A DNA stretch of 64,000 bases. Origin: Candidatus Kirkpatrickella diaphorinae. GTDB lineage: Bacteria > Pseudomonadota > Alphaproteobacteria > Acetobacterales > Acetobacteraceae. Location: NCBI RefSeq assembly GCF_025736875.1, contig NZ_CP107052.1:732001-796000 (forward strand). Direction: 5' to 3'. Position 1 is the stretch's first letter. Each line of letters starts with the position of its first letter. Positions 21,262 through 30,504 of this stretch are shown here, in pieces. A program made the position numbers and the translations under genes. Below the pieces are notes generated by a model. The model was not told the DNA's origin, searched no databases, and saw nothing but the letters and a program-made list of their open reading frames with translations.

Positions 21262-22590
21262 TCAATCTTTGAAGGAGCCCGGATGCCCGTAACCACCGGG
21301 CGCACGATGGGGCATGCGCCGCCCTCCCGGTCGCGCTGCATGCGGTGCTGCATGCCCACGCGCGGGGCCGCGCCCGTTTTGGTTGCCGCGGCGACCACCA
21401 TGCCGCCCGCCCCCGCCCAGAACAGGCGGTTTCATGCGGGACAATCTCGCCGTCTCGGAGTGGAAACGGTGCTGGTCGATAATTGTCAGGGATTTGCCGA
21501 TCAGCTTCTCGATGTCATGAAGCCAGGCGCGTTGTTCCGCATCGCACAGGGCAATAGCGCAACCATCGCGACCGGCGCGGGCCGTGCGCCCGATGCGGTG
21601 GACGTAGCTTTCCGCAACATTGGGCAGGTCGTAATTAATGACGTGACTTACATCATCAACGTCAATGCCGCGAGAAGCGATATCTGTCGCGACAAGCACC
21701 TTGACCCGACCGGATCTGAAGCCGGACATGGCCCGCTCCCGCGCACCTTGCGACTTATTGCCATGTATCGCTTCGGCTGCGACGCCGTTTTTGGTCAGGA
21801 ATTCAGCGACCTTATTCGCCTCATGCTTCATCAGGGTGAAAATAATCGCCGATTTCACTTTCTCACTCGCGACGAGCTCCAGCGTGAGCGGCTTCTTATT
21901 TTCCGAATCCACAAAGAGGACAACCTGTTGAATGCGGTCAACCGTGCTGGAAGGCGGCGTCACGGTGACGGTCGCCGGATTGTTCAGTAAAGATTGCGCA
22001 AGGTCCGAGATGGCATTGGGCATCGTCGCTGAAAACAGCAATGTCTGACGCTTGGGCGGCAGAAGCGCCATGATGCGCTTGATGTCTTGGACGAAGCCCA
22101 TATCAAGCATACGGTCCGCCTCATCCAGGACGAGGACTTCAAGTTGGGAGAGGTCAATATATCTCTGCCCGATGAGATCAAGCAGCCGCCCCGGTGCCGC
22201 CGTCAGGATATCGACGCCCGATCGCATCGCTTCCACCTGTCGGCCCTGACCAACGCCGCCGAAAATCACGGCGTGGCTCAGCCTCATATGCTTGGCGTAC
22301 GAACGGATATTGTCGTTGATCTGGGAAGCGAGTTCCCGCGTTGGCGCCAGGATCAGCGCGCGGGGGCAGCGGGGTGTCGTCGCCTTGGGGTGGCGGCTGA
22401 TATGGTCCAGAATTGGTAACGCAAAGGCGGCCGTCTTGCCTGTGCCCGTCTGTGCGAGGCCCAGAAGGTCACGCCCTTCCAGCAGATAGGGGATTGCCCG
22501 CTCCTGAATCGGGGTCGGGGTGACGTATCCCATATCCTGCAAGGCGCGTTGTATCGGTAGCGCAAGTTCGAGATCTGCAAAGGTAACCAT
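21262..22590 (-). CDS. DEAD-box ATP-dependent RNA helicase (RhlE-like)
   Basis: A 442-residue RNA helicase. It shows the Q motif (TPTPIQ), motif I AQTGTGKT near 46-53, PTRELA, LDEADRMLD (motif II), SAT (motif III), and HRIGRTARAG (motif VI). The tail of about 60 residues is rich in Gly, Arg and His (GGGGRHGGRRGNQNGRG-like), as in RhlE proteins that bind structured RNA. AAGGGG lies six to eight bases before the ATG at 22590, which is why this start is preferred over a GTG 26 codons upstream. It likely acts in rRNA or mRNA remodelling, often cold-related. The region upstream (about 22675-22720) is very AT-rich and probably holds the promoter. Confidence 0.94.
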   Translation of the reverse strand: MVTFADLELALPIQRALQDMGYVTPTPIQERAIPYLLEGRDLLGLAQTGTGKTAAFALPILDHISRHPKATTPRCPRALILAPTRELASQINDNIRSYAKHMRLSHAVIFGGVGQGRQVEAMRSGVDILTAAPGRLLDLIGQRYIDLSQLEVLVLDEADRMLDMGFVQDIKRIMALLPPKRQTLLFSATMPNAISDLAQSLLNNPATVTVTPPSSTVDRIQQVVLFVDSENKKPLTLELVASEKVKSAIIFTLMKHEANKVAEFLTKNGVAAEAIHGNKSQGARERAMSGFRSGRVKVLVATDIASRGIDVDDVSHVINYDLPNVAESYVHRIGRTARAGRDGCAIALCDAEQRAWLHDIEKLIGKSLTIIDQHRFHSETARLSRMKPPVLGGGGRHGGRRGNQNGRGPARGHAAPHAARPGGRRMPHRAPGGYGHPGSFKD

Positions 22591-22833
22591 CGAAATGCCC
22601 CTTCGGGACGTTTGAGCGGAATGGGGAGGAGAATCGATACCGGAATCGGCAGAGGACACATCTGCCACGGAAATTAATCAAAATAAAGATAATGATATGA
22701 ATCAAATTTTTAAATAAAATGCGCCCCGGGTGAGCTTGACAGATTCCGCGCTTTGAATTTCGGACATGAGTCATGCATAGGACAGATCGTTCGACAGCGC
22801 TGTTTCAAAGCGTTACCGCTTATGACTGTCGTG

Positions 22834-22849
22834 TTCGCCGGACGGCGAA
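22834..22849 (-). terminator. hairpin downstream of metW
   Basis: TTCGCCG (22834-22840) and CGGCGAA (22843-22849) form a compact stem about 30 bases past the metW stop. No U-tract is present. It could end the metXW transcript or protect its 3' end. Confidence 0.35.
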
Positions 22850-22880
22850 ACAGTGACCAGACGCTTTTGGAGACAGGTGT

Positions 22881-23480
22881 TTAGGCGCGCTGCAACATAA
22901 AGACAGCCTGGTCCGCAAATATATTGGCCAGACGGGTTGAGCGGCGCCAGGGTGCGGAGGCACCCGTGTCATTAACGCCCAGCCACGCAACGACGCGATA
23001 ACCATCACACCGGCATAATTCAAGGAAATCCTTAATCGTGCAGGGATGGACGTTGGGCGTTTCATACCACGGCGTGTTCCAGACTCGCGTCATCGGCATC
23101 CGCCCGGTTGAAAGAAACTGTAATCTCAAGCGCCATTGCGCAAAATTCGGGAATGACACGATCGCGTAACGGCCGATGCGCAGCATCTGTTTCAGCACTT
23201 CCCGGGGACGCCCGACAGCCTGCAAAGTGCGTTGAAGCACCACATAATCGAACGTGAGGTCCGGATAATCCGCAAGGTCGTGATCCGCATCGCCATGCAT
23301 GACGGGAAGCCCATGGGCGACGGCGCGCGTCACATCCTCCATATTGATCTCAATGCCCCGCGCATCGCATTGGCGGGTTCGGAAGAGATGGTCAATCAGC
23401 GTGCCGTCCCCGCTGCCAATATCGAGGACGCGACTGCCCGGCACGATCATGTCGGCGATGAATTTCTGATCAACCCGCAT
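22881..23480 (-). CDS. metW: methionine biosynthesis protein MetW
   Basis: A 199-residue SAM-methyltransferase-fold protein that partners with MetX. The motif I region reads [13 protein letters not shown] at 17-28, followed by [12 protein letters not shown] and [13 protein letters not shown], signatures of MetW. It overlaps the metX stop by 11 bases, the usual fused arrangement in alphaproteobacteria, where MetW is needed with MetX for acyl transfer to homoserine. The start at 23480 is chosen because GGAGAG lies four to five bases upstream and homologues begin at this point. An ATG at 23501 is the alternative. Confidence 0.94.
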   Translation of the reverse strand: MRVDQKFIADMIVPGSRVLDIGSGDGTLIDHLFRTRQCDARGIEINMEDVTRAVAHGLPVMHGDADHDLADYPDLTFDYVVLQRTLQAVGRPREVLKQMLRIGRYAIVSFPNFAQWRLRLQFLSTGRMPMTRVWNTPWYETPNVHPCTIKDFLELCRCDGYRVVAWLGVNDTGASAPWRRSTRLANIFADQAVFMLQRA

Positions 23481-24660
23481 GTATCTCTCCGGCGGCGACA
23501 TAATGGAGTCGGGCCCCTTCCAGAAAGCCGCGGATTGTCCGTTCAAAATCCGGCTCATCAAGGAGGAAGGCGTCATGGCCGCGATCTGACTCAATCTCAA
23601 CGAAAGAGACGTTCACGCCGGCCTGGTTCAAAGCGCGGGCAAGCGCGCGGGATTGCGATGTGGGAAACAGCCAGTCCGAACTGAAGGACACCACGCAGAA
23701 TCGCGTGGTGCAGTTTCTGAAGGCCCTGGACAGGTCGCCATCATGGTCCGCGGCGAGGTCGAAATAATCGAGCGCACGCGTGATCGTCAGATAGGAGTTT
23801 GCGTCAAAACGTTGCACGAAGCTTGACCCCTGATGGCGCAGATAACTTTCCACCTCAAAGATCTCACCGAAAAACGCGGCCGGAAGCTGGGCCCCTTCCT
23901 GCGCAGCCTCCGGATTGCGGCGCGTTCGGCGGCCGAATTTCCGCGTCAGGGCTTTCTCTGAAACATAGGTGATGTGCGCCATCATGCGCGCCACGGCCAG
24001 ACCACGCGCCGGGACGGCATCATGTGCCCAGTAGCGCCCATCATGCCAATCAGGATCAGCGGAGATGGCCTGACGACTGACCTCGTTGAAAGCAATATTC
24101 TGCGCAGAATGATAGGGTGAGGTTGCGATGGGCAGGGCGGAGAAAACGCGGTCCGGATAGGTCACGACCCATTCAATGGCCTGCATCCCCCCCATAGAGC
24201 CACCGATGACCGCAAAAAGACGGTCGATCCCCAGATGCGTGATCAGCCTCGCCTGCGCCCTGACCATATCCCTGACCGTGATCGGCGGAAAGGACGTGCC
24301 CCAGCGCTCTCCATCCGCTTTAAGGCTTTTCGGCCCGGTGGAGCCCATGCAGCCGCCAAGCACATTGGCGCAGATGACGAAATATTGATCCGTATCGACC
24401 GGTTTCCCCGGCCCGACGAGGCGGGACCACCATCCATCCTTGCCGGTGACCGGATTGCGCCCCGCCACATATTGATCCCCCGTCAGAGCGTGGCAGATGA
24501 GGATGGCATTGTCTTTCGCGGGCGATAACTGACCATAAGTGCAATAAGCGACATCGAGCGGGGCAATAATCTCACCGCATTCCAGCGTGAGCCCGTCATC
24601 AAAACGCGTGGTTTCGCTCGACTGACCGGCTTCTGCCTCTTTTTCAGGCGATATGATCAT
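23470..24660 (-). CDS. metX: homoserine O-acetyltransferase
   Basis: Acylates L-homoserine with acetyl-CoA, the first committed step of methionine synthesis. The 396-residue alpha/beta-hydrolase has the nucleophile elbow GGSMGGMQ with Ser155, the acid Asp329 in FSSDWLFP and His362 in RGHDAF, a complete triad. The length and the region [12 protein letters not shown] (56-67) are typical. The start ATG has no strong Shine-Dalgarno in front. The downstream metW overlaps the stop. I looked upstream for a SAM-II riboswitch and did not find its core. Confidence 0.96.
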   Translation of the reverse strand: MIISPEKEAEAGQSSETTRFDDGLTLECGEIIAPLDVAYCTYGQLSPAKDNAILICHALTGDQYVAGRNPVTGKDGWWSRLVGPGKPVDTDQYFVICANVLGGCMGSTGPKSLKADGERWGTSFPPITVRDMVRAQARLITHLGIDRLFAVIGGSMGGMQAIEWVVTYPDRVFSALPIATSPYHSAQNIAFNEVSRQAISADPDWHDGRYWAHDAVPARGLAVARMMAHITYVSEKALTRKFGRRTRRNPEAAQEGAQLPAAFFGEIFEVESYLRHQGSSFVQRFDANSYLTITRALDYFDLAADHDGDLSRAFRNCTTRFCVVSFSSDWLFPTSQSRALARALNQAGVNVSFVEIESDRGHDAFLLDEPDFERTIRGFLEGARLHYVAAGEIHAG

Positions 24661-24946
24661 ATAGTTTCGTCCATGATGTCATACAGGACGCACCGGCGAC
24701 GCCACGACCTGATGACACGCGGTTTGCCCTCTTTTCCCAGCATGCGGAGCCCGACTCATATGCCATTATCATCCCCCGGAGGCAATTGCCTGACAAAAAG
24801 CCGCGCGCCGCATGGCTCACAAACTTGTAAATTAAATGCCCCTTTAAACATCCGATAAGCACCCCCATCTCCATCCACAATGCGACATCAGGAAGGCGTC
24901 CCGCGCCCGTTTCTCTGGCAAGGACTCAAAGTTGGTTTGCGTCGGG

Positions 24947-24974
24947 GTGACAATAAGTGTAGCTTGAATATTGA
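24947..24974 (+). promoter_or_regulatory. candidate sigma-70 promoter for wrbA leader
   Basis: GTGACA at 24947-24952 and TATTGA at 24969-24974 are separated by 16 bases. Transcription from here would start near 24980, just before the paired hairpins of the wrbA leader. The -10 match is modest. Confidence 0.3.
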
Positions 24975-24983
24975 AGGATGGAT

Positions 24984-25016
24984 AACCCGTTCAGGATGTC
25001 GCGGGTTGTCACCCGC
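24984..25016 (+). promoter_or_regulatory. mutually exclusive leader hairpins upstream of wrbA
   Basis: AACCCG (24984-24989) can pair with CGGGTT (25002-25007). Alternatively GCGGGT (25001-25006) can pair with ACCCGC (25011-25016), closing a TGTC loop followed by TTTCC. The two stems share the middle arm, so only one can form at a time, an attenuator-like layout about 100 bases before the wrbA start. Function is inferred. Confidence 0.35.
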
Positions 25017-25116
25017 TTTCCGTAAAGTCAAATTTCATCAAAGGATAATAAATGCGTCCTTTGAATTCATCAACTGTTTGTTTCGTCGCTTTCCGTGACG
25101 ATGAAGGAGCCACCAC

Positions 25117-25713
25117 GTGACAAAAGTTCTCGTTTTATATTACTCAACATATGGACACGTTGAACAAATGGCGCAGGCTGTCGCTGAAGGCGTCAAACGC
25201 ACCGGCGCCACGGCCGACATCAAGCGTGTCCCTGAACTTGTCCCGGAGGAAACCGCCAAGGCGAACGGCTTCAAGCTTGACCAAAGCGCGCCCGTCGCGA
25301 CACCGGATGAACTGGCCGCCTATGACGCCATCATCGTAGGTGCGCCGACGCGCTTTGGTCGTATGCCGTCTCAGATGGCGCAATTCTGGGATCAAACGGG
25401 CGGGTTATGGGCCAAAGGCGCGCTGATCGGCAAAGTGGGCGCGGCTTTCACCTCGACAGCCTCACAGCATGGCGGGCAGGAGACGACGCTTTTCTCCATC
25501 ATCACAAATCTGATGCATCATGGCATGGTTATTTCCGGCCTGCCTTACAGCTTCCCCGGTCTTGTCGGGCTGGATGAGGTGCTGGGCGGCACGCCTTACG
25601 GTGCGTCGACACTTGCCGGCCCCGATGGCTCACGCCCCGTGCATGAGACGGAGCGCGAAGGTGCCCGCTTCCTGGGTGAGCACGTTGCCAAGCTTGCCGG
25701 AAAGCTCGCCTGA
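25117..25713 (+). CDS. wrbA: NAD(P)H:quinone oxidoreductase WrbA
   Basis: A 198-residue flavodoxin-like enzyme that reduces quinones by two electrons in the cytoplasm, protecting against redox cycling. FMN-binding segments are visible: [13 protein letters not shown] at 8-20, GAPTRFGRM near 76 and [14 protein letters not shown] near 112, all standard for type IV NQO. The start is GTG with AAGGAG eight bases upstream. A possible regulatory leader precedes it. The gene ends with [16 protein letters not shown]-like family sequence, so it is intact. Confidence 0.95.
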   Translation: MTKVLVLYYSTYGHVEQMAQAVAEGVKRTGATADIKRVPELVPEETAKANGFKLDQSAPVATPDELAAYDAIIVGAPTRFGRMPSQMAQFWDQTGGLWAKGALIGKVGAAFTSTASQHGGQETTLFSIITNLMHHGMVISGLPYSFPGLVGLDEVLGGTPYGASTLAGPDGSRPVHETEREGARFLGEHVAKLAGKLA

Positions 25714-25752
25714 GCTCAGCACGCGACCCTCTTCGTGGGCGTGTCATCGTCG

Positions 25753-25777
25753 CAACGCGTGGTGGAAGCACGCGTTG
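25753..25777 (+). terminator. strong hairpin between wrbA and nadK
   Basis: CAACGCGTG (25753-25761) and CACGCGTTG (25769-25777) pair perfectly around a 7-base loop, with outer CGTC/GACG arms extending the stem. It sits 40 bases past the wrbA stop. There is no U-tract, so it may be a terminator or an mRNA-stability element. Confidence 0.45.
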
Positions 25778-25866
25778 TTGACGGATGACCCGGGATGCTG
25801 CTTTCCTGACGGTACCTGGTCAGGCGCGCGGTGTAAGAGGGCTTCAGGCATGACGGCATATCGACA

Positions 25867-26676
25867 ATGACAATGAGTATCGACCTGGCCTCTCAGCCGG
25901 TTTTCACCTCCGTTCCCACCAAAATCTGTTTCCGCGCCGCGCGCGTGCCTCTGGCGCAGGCCTCTTACGAGAAGCTTGTCGCACAATATGGCAATGTCGC
26001 GCTTGAAGAAGCGGAGGTCGTCGTCTGTCTGGGGGGGGACGGGTTTCTGCTGGAAACATTGCACAAGGCCCTGCCCTATCACCTGCCGACTTATGGCATT
26101 AATTGCGGGTCTGTCGGCTTCCTGCTGAACCCGCTCAGTGAGGGTGATCTGCCGGAGCGCCTGTTTCAGTCGCTGCCCAATATGATGCGCCCGCTGAAAA
26201 TGCAGGCGACGGATGTGGAAGGTCAGATTCACGAGGCCATCGCCTTTAATGACGTGTTTCTCTTCCGTGAGACAAGACAGGCCGTTAAACTTCGTATTGA
26301 AATTGATGAAGTGGAACGTATGCCCGAACTCGTCTGTGACGGCATTCTCCTCGCGACGCCTGCTGGCTCGACCGCCTATAATCTTTCCGCCCACGGGCCC
26401 ATCGTCCCGCTGAATGCGACGCTGCTGCCTTTGACTCCGATCTCCGCCTTTCGCCCACGGCGCTGGCGCGGCGCTCTCCTGCCCTCCTCGGCGCGCGTCC
26501 GCTTCTCACTGCTTGAGCATGAGAAACGCCCGGCCGCCGCCGTCGCCGATTTTACGGAAATCCGTGATGTCTGTGAGGTCCTTGTGCAGGAAGAGCGGGA
26601 TATTGGCGCCACGTTGCTCTTCGACCCGGAAAATGACCTCTCAGAGCGCATTATTGCCGAGCAATTTGCGGAATGA
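25867..26676 (+). CDS. nadK: NAD kinase
   Basis: Phosphorylates NAD+ to NADP+, the cell's source of NADP. The 269-residue protein has the conserved GGDG at 56-59, the GINCGSVGFLLN segment near 78-89, and ATPAGSTAYNLSAHGPIVPL, all diagnostic of the NadK/PpnK family. The short N-terminus is typical of alphaproteobacterial forms. A second ATG two codons downstream is an equally good start. No strong ribosome site is seen. Confidence 0.95.
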   Translation: MTMSIDLASQPVFTSVPTKICFRAARVPLAQASYEKLVAQYGNVALEEAEVVVCLGGDGFLLETLHKALPYHLPTYGINCGSVGFLLNPLSEGDLPERLFQSLPNMMRPLKMQATDVEGQIHEAIAFNDVFLFRETRQAVKLRIEIDEVERMPELVCDGILLATPAGSTAYNLSAHGPIVPLNATLLPLTPISAFRPRRWRGALLPSSARVRFSLLEHEKRPAAAVADFTEIRDVCEVLVQEERDIGATLLFDPENDLSERIIAEQFAE

Positions 26677-26830
26677 TGCGCATTACCGATCCCGCCATCT
26701 GACACAGCACATTCAATCTTGCCTGCGCCGCAGCGGTGTGGTTTTACATCCGATCAGGCGCGGCGGAATTCGATGAGGCTGACCTTACGCGCTTATTCAT
26801 TCAGTCCCAGGGGGCGTTGAGGATGTCGTC

Positions 26831-27994
26831 ATGACAGGCATGGTCCGGCTCGCAATCGCCCTCTTCCTCACCTACCTCGCTGTCGCCATGCCTCTGGCCG
26901 TCATTCCACCTTATGTAACGGGCTGGCCGGGTTACAGCACGTTTCTCGCGGGGGTCAGTGTCGGATGCTCGTTTTTCTCGACCCTTCTGACCCGCGGCCG
27001 CGCCGGACGGTTCTGCGATCATCATGGCGGCGACCATTCCATGCATCGCGGCCTGTTGCTCTATGCCATCGGGTGCTTTTGCTGCGCCCTGTCAGCGATT
27101 CCGGCGCTTCCCTTAAGCTTGCGCTTCGGCCTACTGATTTCAGGGCGGCTCATTATCGGCGTGGGTGAAAGCTACACCATGGTTGGTGTCCATATCTGGG
27201 GCATCGGGCTGGAGGGGCATGAGAGATCGGGGCGCGTCCTGTCCCTCACCGGGATGGCCATGTATGCCGCCTATGCGGTGGGCGGCCCGAGCGGCTTATG
27301 GATCTTTCATCACTGGAATTTCCTGACCCTCATGCTTCTCTGCATGGCCCTGCCCGGCCTTGGCTTCATCCTGACACGCGGCCTGCGCCATGTGCCACCT
27401 TCACAGGGTGAGCGACGCGCGTTTTTCTCTATCCTTTCCGCTATAAAATGGCATGGCGCGGGTGTTGCGCTGCAAGGTGTCGGGTTCGCCGTGCTGGGGG
27501 CTTATATTGCCCTCGCCTTTCATCATCGCCATTGGGATCATGGCGGACTTGGCCTGACATTTTTCGGGCTGGCTTTTGTCGCGAACCGCCTTCTTATCGG
27601 TTCCACCCCGGACCGTTTCGGCGGCCTGCCCATCGCTTTGGGGTCGCTCTTGGTGGAAGCTGCGGGACTGGCCTGTATTTCCGCCGCCGCGACGCCCGTC
27701 ATGGCGCTTTTTGGCGCGGCACTGGCAGGGGGTGGCTGTTCGATGGTCTATCCTGCTTTGGGGCGTGATGTGGTGCGTGTCGTCTCACCTGATCATCGCG
27801 CCCTCGCGCTTGGCGGGTTCGCGGCTTTCCAGGATGTCGCCTATGCTGTCACCGCGCCCATTGCGGGTTCGCTGGTTGATGGTTTCGGATATGGCACTGT
27901 TTTCATGCTGGCTGCTTTCTGCGCCACCATCGGCGCTATTATCGTCATTGGCCTGATGCTGCGCGAGAAATCGGGATCGAACCTGGCGGCCTGA
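26831..27994 (+). CDS. MFS transporter (YfcJ/YhhS-like)
   Basis: A 387-residue permease with 12 hydrophobic segments and no long termini. The first segments read LFLTYLAVAMPLAVIPPYV. The loop 2-3 motif has TRGRAGRFCDHHGG (motif A-like), and RLIIGVGESYTMVG follows in segment 4. This pattern fits the YfcJ/YhhS arabinose-efflux-like group of drug/sugar exporters. GAGGA precedes the ATG by seven to eight bases. It lies 154 bases after nadK and 149 before the TonB receptor gene. A role with the downstream receptor-kinase-channel set is possible but not shown. Confidence 0.85.
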   Translation: MTGMVRLAIALFLTYLAVAMPLAVIPPYVTGWPGYSTFLAGVSVGCSFFSTLLTRGRAGRFCDHHGGDHSMHRGLLLYAIGCFCCALSAIPALPLSLRFGLLISGRLIIGVGESYTMVGVHIWGIGLEGHERSGRVLSLTGMAMYAAYAVGGPSGLWIFHHWNFLTLMLLCMALPGLGFILTRGLRHVPPSQGERRAFFSILSAIKWHGAGVALQGVGFAVLGAYIALAFHHRHWDHGGLGLTFFGLAFVANRLLIGSTPDRFGGLPIALGSLLVEAAGLACISAAATPVMALFGAALAGGGCSMVYPALGRDVVRVVSPDHRALALGGFAAFQDVAYAVTAPIAGSLVDGFGYGTVFMLAAFCATIGAIIVIGLMLREKSGSNLAA

Positions 27995-28101
27995 AAAGCG
28001 TGGCGTCCCCGCATCATTTCGCACCGCAAACGCGTCGTGCGTTGAATCATCTTTACCTGCCACAAAAACACTTTTATCAGCGAAGGGCTACGGGGAGGGC
28101 G

Positions 28102-28130
28102 CTTCTGCGGCACTCATTTGGCAGAAGGGG
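28102..28130 (+). promoter_or_regulatory. hairpin sequestering the ribosome site of the TonB receptor gene
   Basis: CTTCTGC (28102-28108) pairs with GCAGAAG (28121-28127) around a 12-base loop. The 3' arm runs straight into AAGGGG (28125-28130), the only Shine-Dalgarno-like sequence before the ATG at 28144. The stem would partly cover it, suggesting translational control. The spacing to the ATG (13 bases) is long. Confidence 0.35.
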
Positions 28131-28143
28131 CTGTTGCTGCGTC

Positions 28144-30504
28144 ATGCGCCGGGACTATTTTGTGACGCGCCGATTTCTGCATCGCGCTGCCATTTTCACC
28201 CTTTATGGCCTGCCTCTGCATGCACATTGTGCTGAAAACGCCGCCGCCCGCCCGGAGGCGGAAACCATCAAAGTCAAAGCGTCGGCGCTGAATGACAAAG
28301 CGGATTTTGGTGAAGGGGGGCTCATGCGCCCCGTTTATGCGGCGCAGGCGACCAGTGTCGTCTCAAAACCTTTCATTGACACGCAGTCGCCAATTTCCTC
28401 CGCCTATCAACTTGTCAATAATCTGCCCGGGGCCAATGTCGCGGCGTCTGACCCTTTCGGCCTGTCTCCCTACACAAATGTGACGGTCAGGGGGCTGAAT
28501 AGCGACGCGCTTGGCTTTACGCTTGAGGGGACGCCACTCAACGACATCGCCTATTACGGCGCCTACCCCGCGCAATTCGCAGATGCGGAGAATTATCGCG
28601 CCATCGCCGTGACGCAGGGTGCGGCGGCGATTTCCGATCCCGTCCTCAATGCTGCGGGTGGGCTGATGGCGCTGACCTATCTCCAGCCCGCCAAAACCCC
28701 TGGTGGCACGGTCAATATCTCCTATGGCGCCTATGCCAATAGCCGCCAGTTTCTAAGGCTTGAAAGCGGGGAGATCGGCCATACTGGCGTCAGGGGATTT
28801 ATCTCCTACTCCCACACCACAGCGCATAACTGGCGCGGCCCGGGTGAGGATCGCCGCCAGCATGTCGACCTCAAATTCATCAAATCCATCCATCAACATT
28901 CGGATATATCCCTCATCGGCTCATGGAATCGCGCAACGTCGAGTTATTATCCGCAAGTGACGCTGGATGGCTGGCACGCTGACGGGATCGGCGGCAGCAA
29001 CGACCTCAAAGCCTGGTACGATGCGGGTCACACCGCGCAGGCACAGAATTATTACCGCCTGTGGGAAGCGCCGGAACAGACTTTCTACGCCGGTCTACCC
29101 AGTCACTTCACCCTGTCCGATCATCTGACCTTTGCCGTGACACCCTATGCCCAGGCCGCTTACGGGTCAATCGCGAGCGGCGCGACCCTTCCCGTGTCAG
29201 GGGTCTATAATGGCGTCATGCCCGTCAATGGCCATCTGCGCAACCTCAATGGTGATGGGGGTGACGCGGTCGTCCGGGCTAATGGCGTGCAGGAAAGTTA
29301 CCGCACCGGCTTCAACGCCCATCTCAGTCTCGAAACCGGGCGCAATAAGCTGACTTTTGGTTATTGGTATGATTATTCCGATGATCGCGAGGTGCAATCC
29401 TTCACGCCCGTCGGGTTGGATGGCCGCGCGCCGGATCTCTGGGCCCGCCGGAAAAGCGGCCTTGTCTTACTGCCTGACGGGCAGGCCCTTTACGGTAGCG
29501 CCTTCCACACAATCGGGCAGGTCAATGCGCTCTATATCAATGACCGGTTGTCGCTTTTCAGGGATAAAATGGTGCTGGAGGCCGGGTTCAAGGATGTGAT
29601 GTACGCGATCCGGGGGACAAATAATCTCCCCGGCCCACAATATCGCACGGGCGGGAGCTATCAGGTGCCGCTCCCCCGCATGTCGATAAAATATCATTTC
29701 CGCCCGGAACATCAGATTTTCGTAAACGTCACCACCAATTTTCGCACCCCTTCAAGCACGGCATTTTACGATTATTACGACGTCACTTCGGGGGCGGTCG
29801 TGACGGATGGGGCGCAGAAGCTGAATCCCGAATATTCGATTTCACAGGAATTAGGTTACCGTTATTTCGGCAAAAAGCTTCTGGGCAGTGTGACTTTCTT
29901 CAATTACAACTTCACAAACCGGCAGATAACCACCGAGATCTTCCGCTTCGGCGCGCCGGTGCAGACGACGGTGAATGCGGGCGGGCAGACATCGCGCGGC
30001 GTCGATGCTGAAATTTCGATGCGGCCTTATCATCACTGGAGTCCCTATATCTCAGCCGAGTATCTTCATGCGACGATTGATAATGATATCGTCGTCAATA
30101 ATGACCTCCTGCCGACGCGGGGTAAAATCGCGGTACGCAGCCCTGCCTTCCAGGCTTCTGTCGGCCTCTCTTATGATGATGGGCATGTTTTCGGGATGGC
30201 GACGGCCCATTATACCGGGCGGCAATATGCGAGCTTCATGAATGACGTTGCGATGCCGGGCTATATCACAGGCAATCTCGCGCTGGGCTATCGATTTGAC
30301 GATAAATTCCGGCTGAAATCACCGAGTGTCCGCGTAAACTTCACAAATATCGGCAATAACCACGTGCTTTCAGGCGTTTCAAGCGTGACCCTTGCCGGGA
30401 GAAACACAATCGGCCGGCGCGGCACCGTTATCGCGGGGAGTGACCCGCTATTTTACATCGGCAGCGGCTTCGCCGTGCTCTTCACAGCAGGTGCGGGGTT
30501 TTGA
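28144..30504 (+). CDS. TonB-dependent receptor of a putative vitamin-uptake operon
   Basis: A 786-residue outer-membrane transporter. The start at 28144 is chosen because a twin-Arg-containing but ordinary signal peptide begins there (MRRDYFVTRRFLHRAA, cleavage near AHCA); 48 further codons upstream lack signal-peptide character. The plug has a TonB-box-like ETIKVKAS near 39, SSAYQLVNNLPGANV and TVRGLNSDALGFTLEG. The barrel continues to a C-terminal Phe (AGAGF). The stop is overlapped by the start of a small-molecule kinase gene, itself overlapped by a PnuC-type channel gene. The receptor therefore probably imports the compound that these proteins move and phosphorylate. Confidence 0.9.
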   Translation: MRRDYFVTRRFLHRAAIFTLYGLPLHAHCAENAAARPEAETIKVKASALNDKADFGEGGLMRPVYAAQATSVVSKPFIDTQSPISSAYQLVNNLPGANVAASDPFGLSPYTNVTVRGLNSDALGFTLEGTPLNDIAYYGAYPAQFADAENYRAIAVTQGAAAISDPVLNAAGGLMALTYLQPAKTPGGTVNISYGAYANSRQFLRLESGEIGHTGVRGFISYSHTTAHNWRGPGEDRRQHVDLKFIKSIHQHSDISLIGSWNRATSSYYPQVTLDGWHADGIGGSNDLKAWYDAGHTAQAQNYYRLWEAPEQTFYAGLPSHFTLSDHLTFAVTPYAQAAYGSIASGATLPVSGVYNGVMPVNGHLRNLNGDGGDAVVRANGVQESYRTGFNAHLSLETGRNKLTFGYWYDYSDDREVQSFTPVGLDGRAPDLWARRKSGLVLLPDGQALYGSAFHTIGQVNALYINDRLSLFRDKMVLEAGFKDVMYAIRGTNNLPGPQYRTGGSYQVPLPRMSIKYHFRPEHQIFVNVTTNFRTPSSTAFYDYYDVTSGAVVTDGAQKLNPEYSISQELGYRYFGKKLLGSVTFFNYNFTNRQITTEIFRFGAPVQTTVNAGGQTSRGVDAEISMRPYHHWSPYISAEYLHATIDNDIVVNNDLLPTRGKIAVRSPAFQASVGLSYDDGHVFGMATAHYTGRQYASFMNDVAMPGYITGNLALGYRFDDKFRLKSPSVRVNFTNIGNNHVLSGVSSVTLAGRNTIGRRGTVIAGSDPLFYIGSGFAVLFTAGAGF

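Larger units (their letters stand above)
24661..25116. other. divergent intergenic region, metX / wrbA
   Basis: About 455 bases without a credible gene. The left part (24661-24860) must contain the metX promoter on the minus strand; no clear -35/-10 pair was fixed. The right part contains a candidate promoter and leader hairpins for wrbA, listed separately. Short open frames here lack coding character. Confidence 0.5.

Noticed and set aside
24661-24860. SAM-I or SAM-II riboswitch for metX
   Set aside because: Searching the minus strand by eye found no SAM-II pseudoknot core and no SAM-I P1/P3 landmarks.
25744-26394. Open frame of about 216 codons antisense to nadK
   Set aside because: It lies across the conserved NAD kinase motifs and has no family resemblance.
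27995-28143. TPP riboswitch ahead of the receptor-kinase-channel operon
   Set aside because: The conserved TPP core (CUGAGA and the later CUGAUCUGG-like segment) is absent here and also upstream of the preceding MFS gene at 26677-26830.
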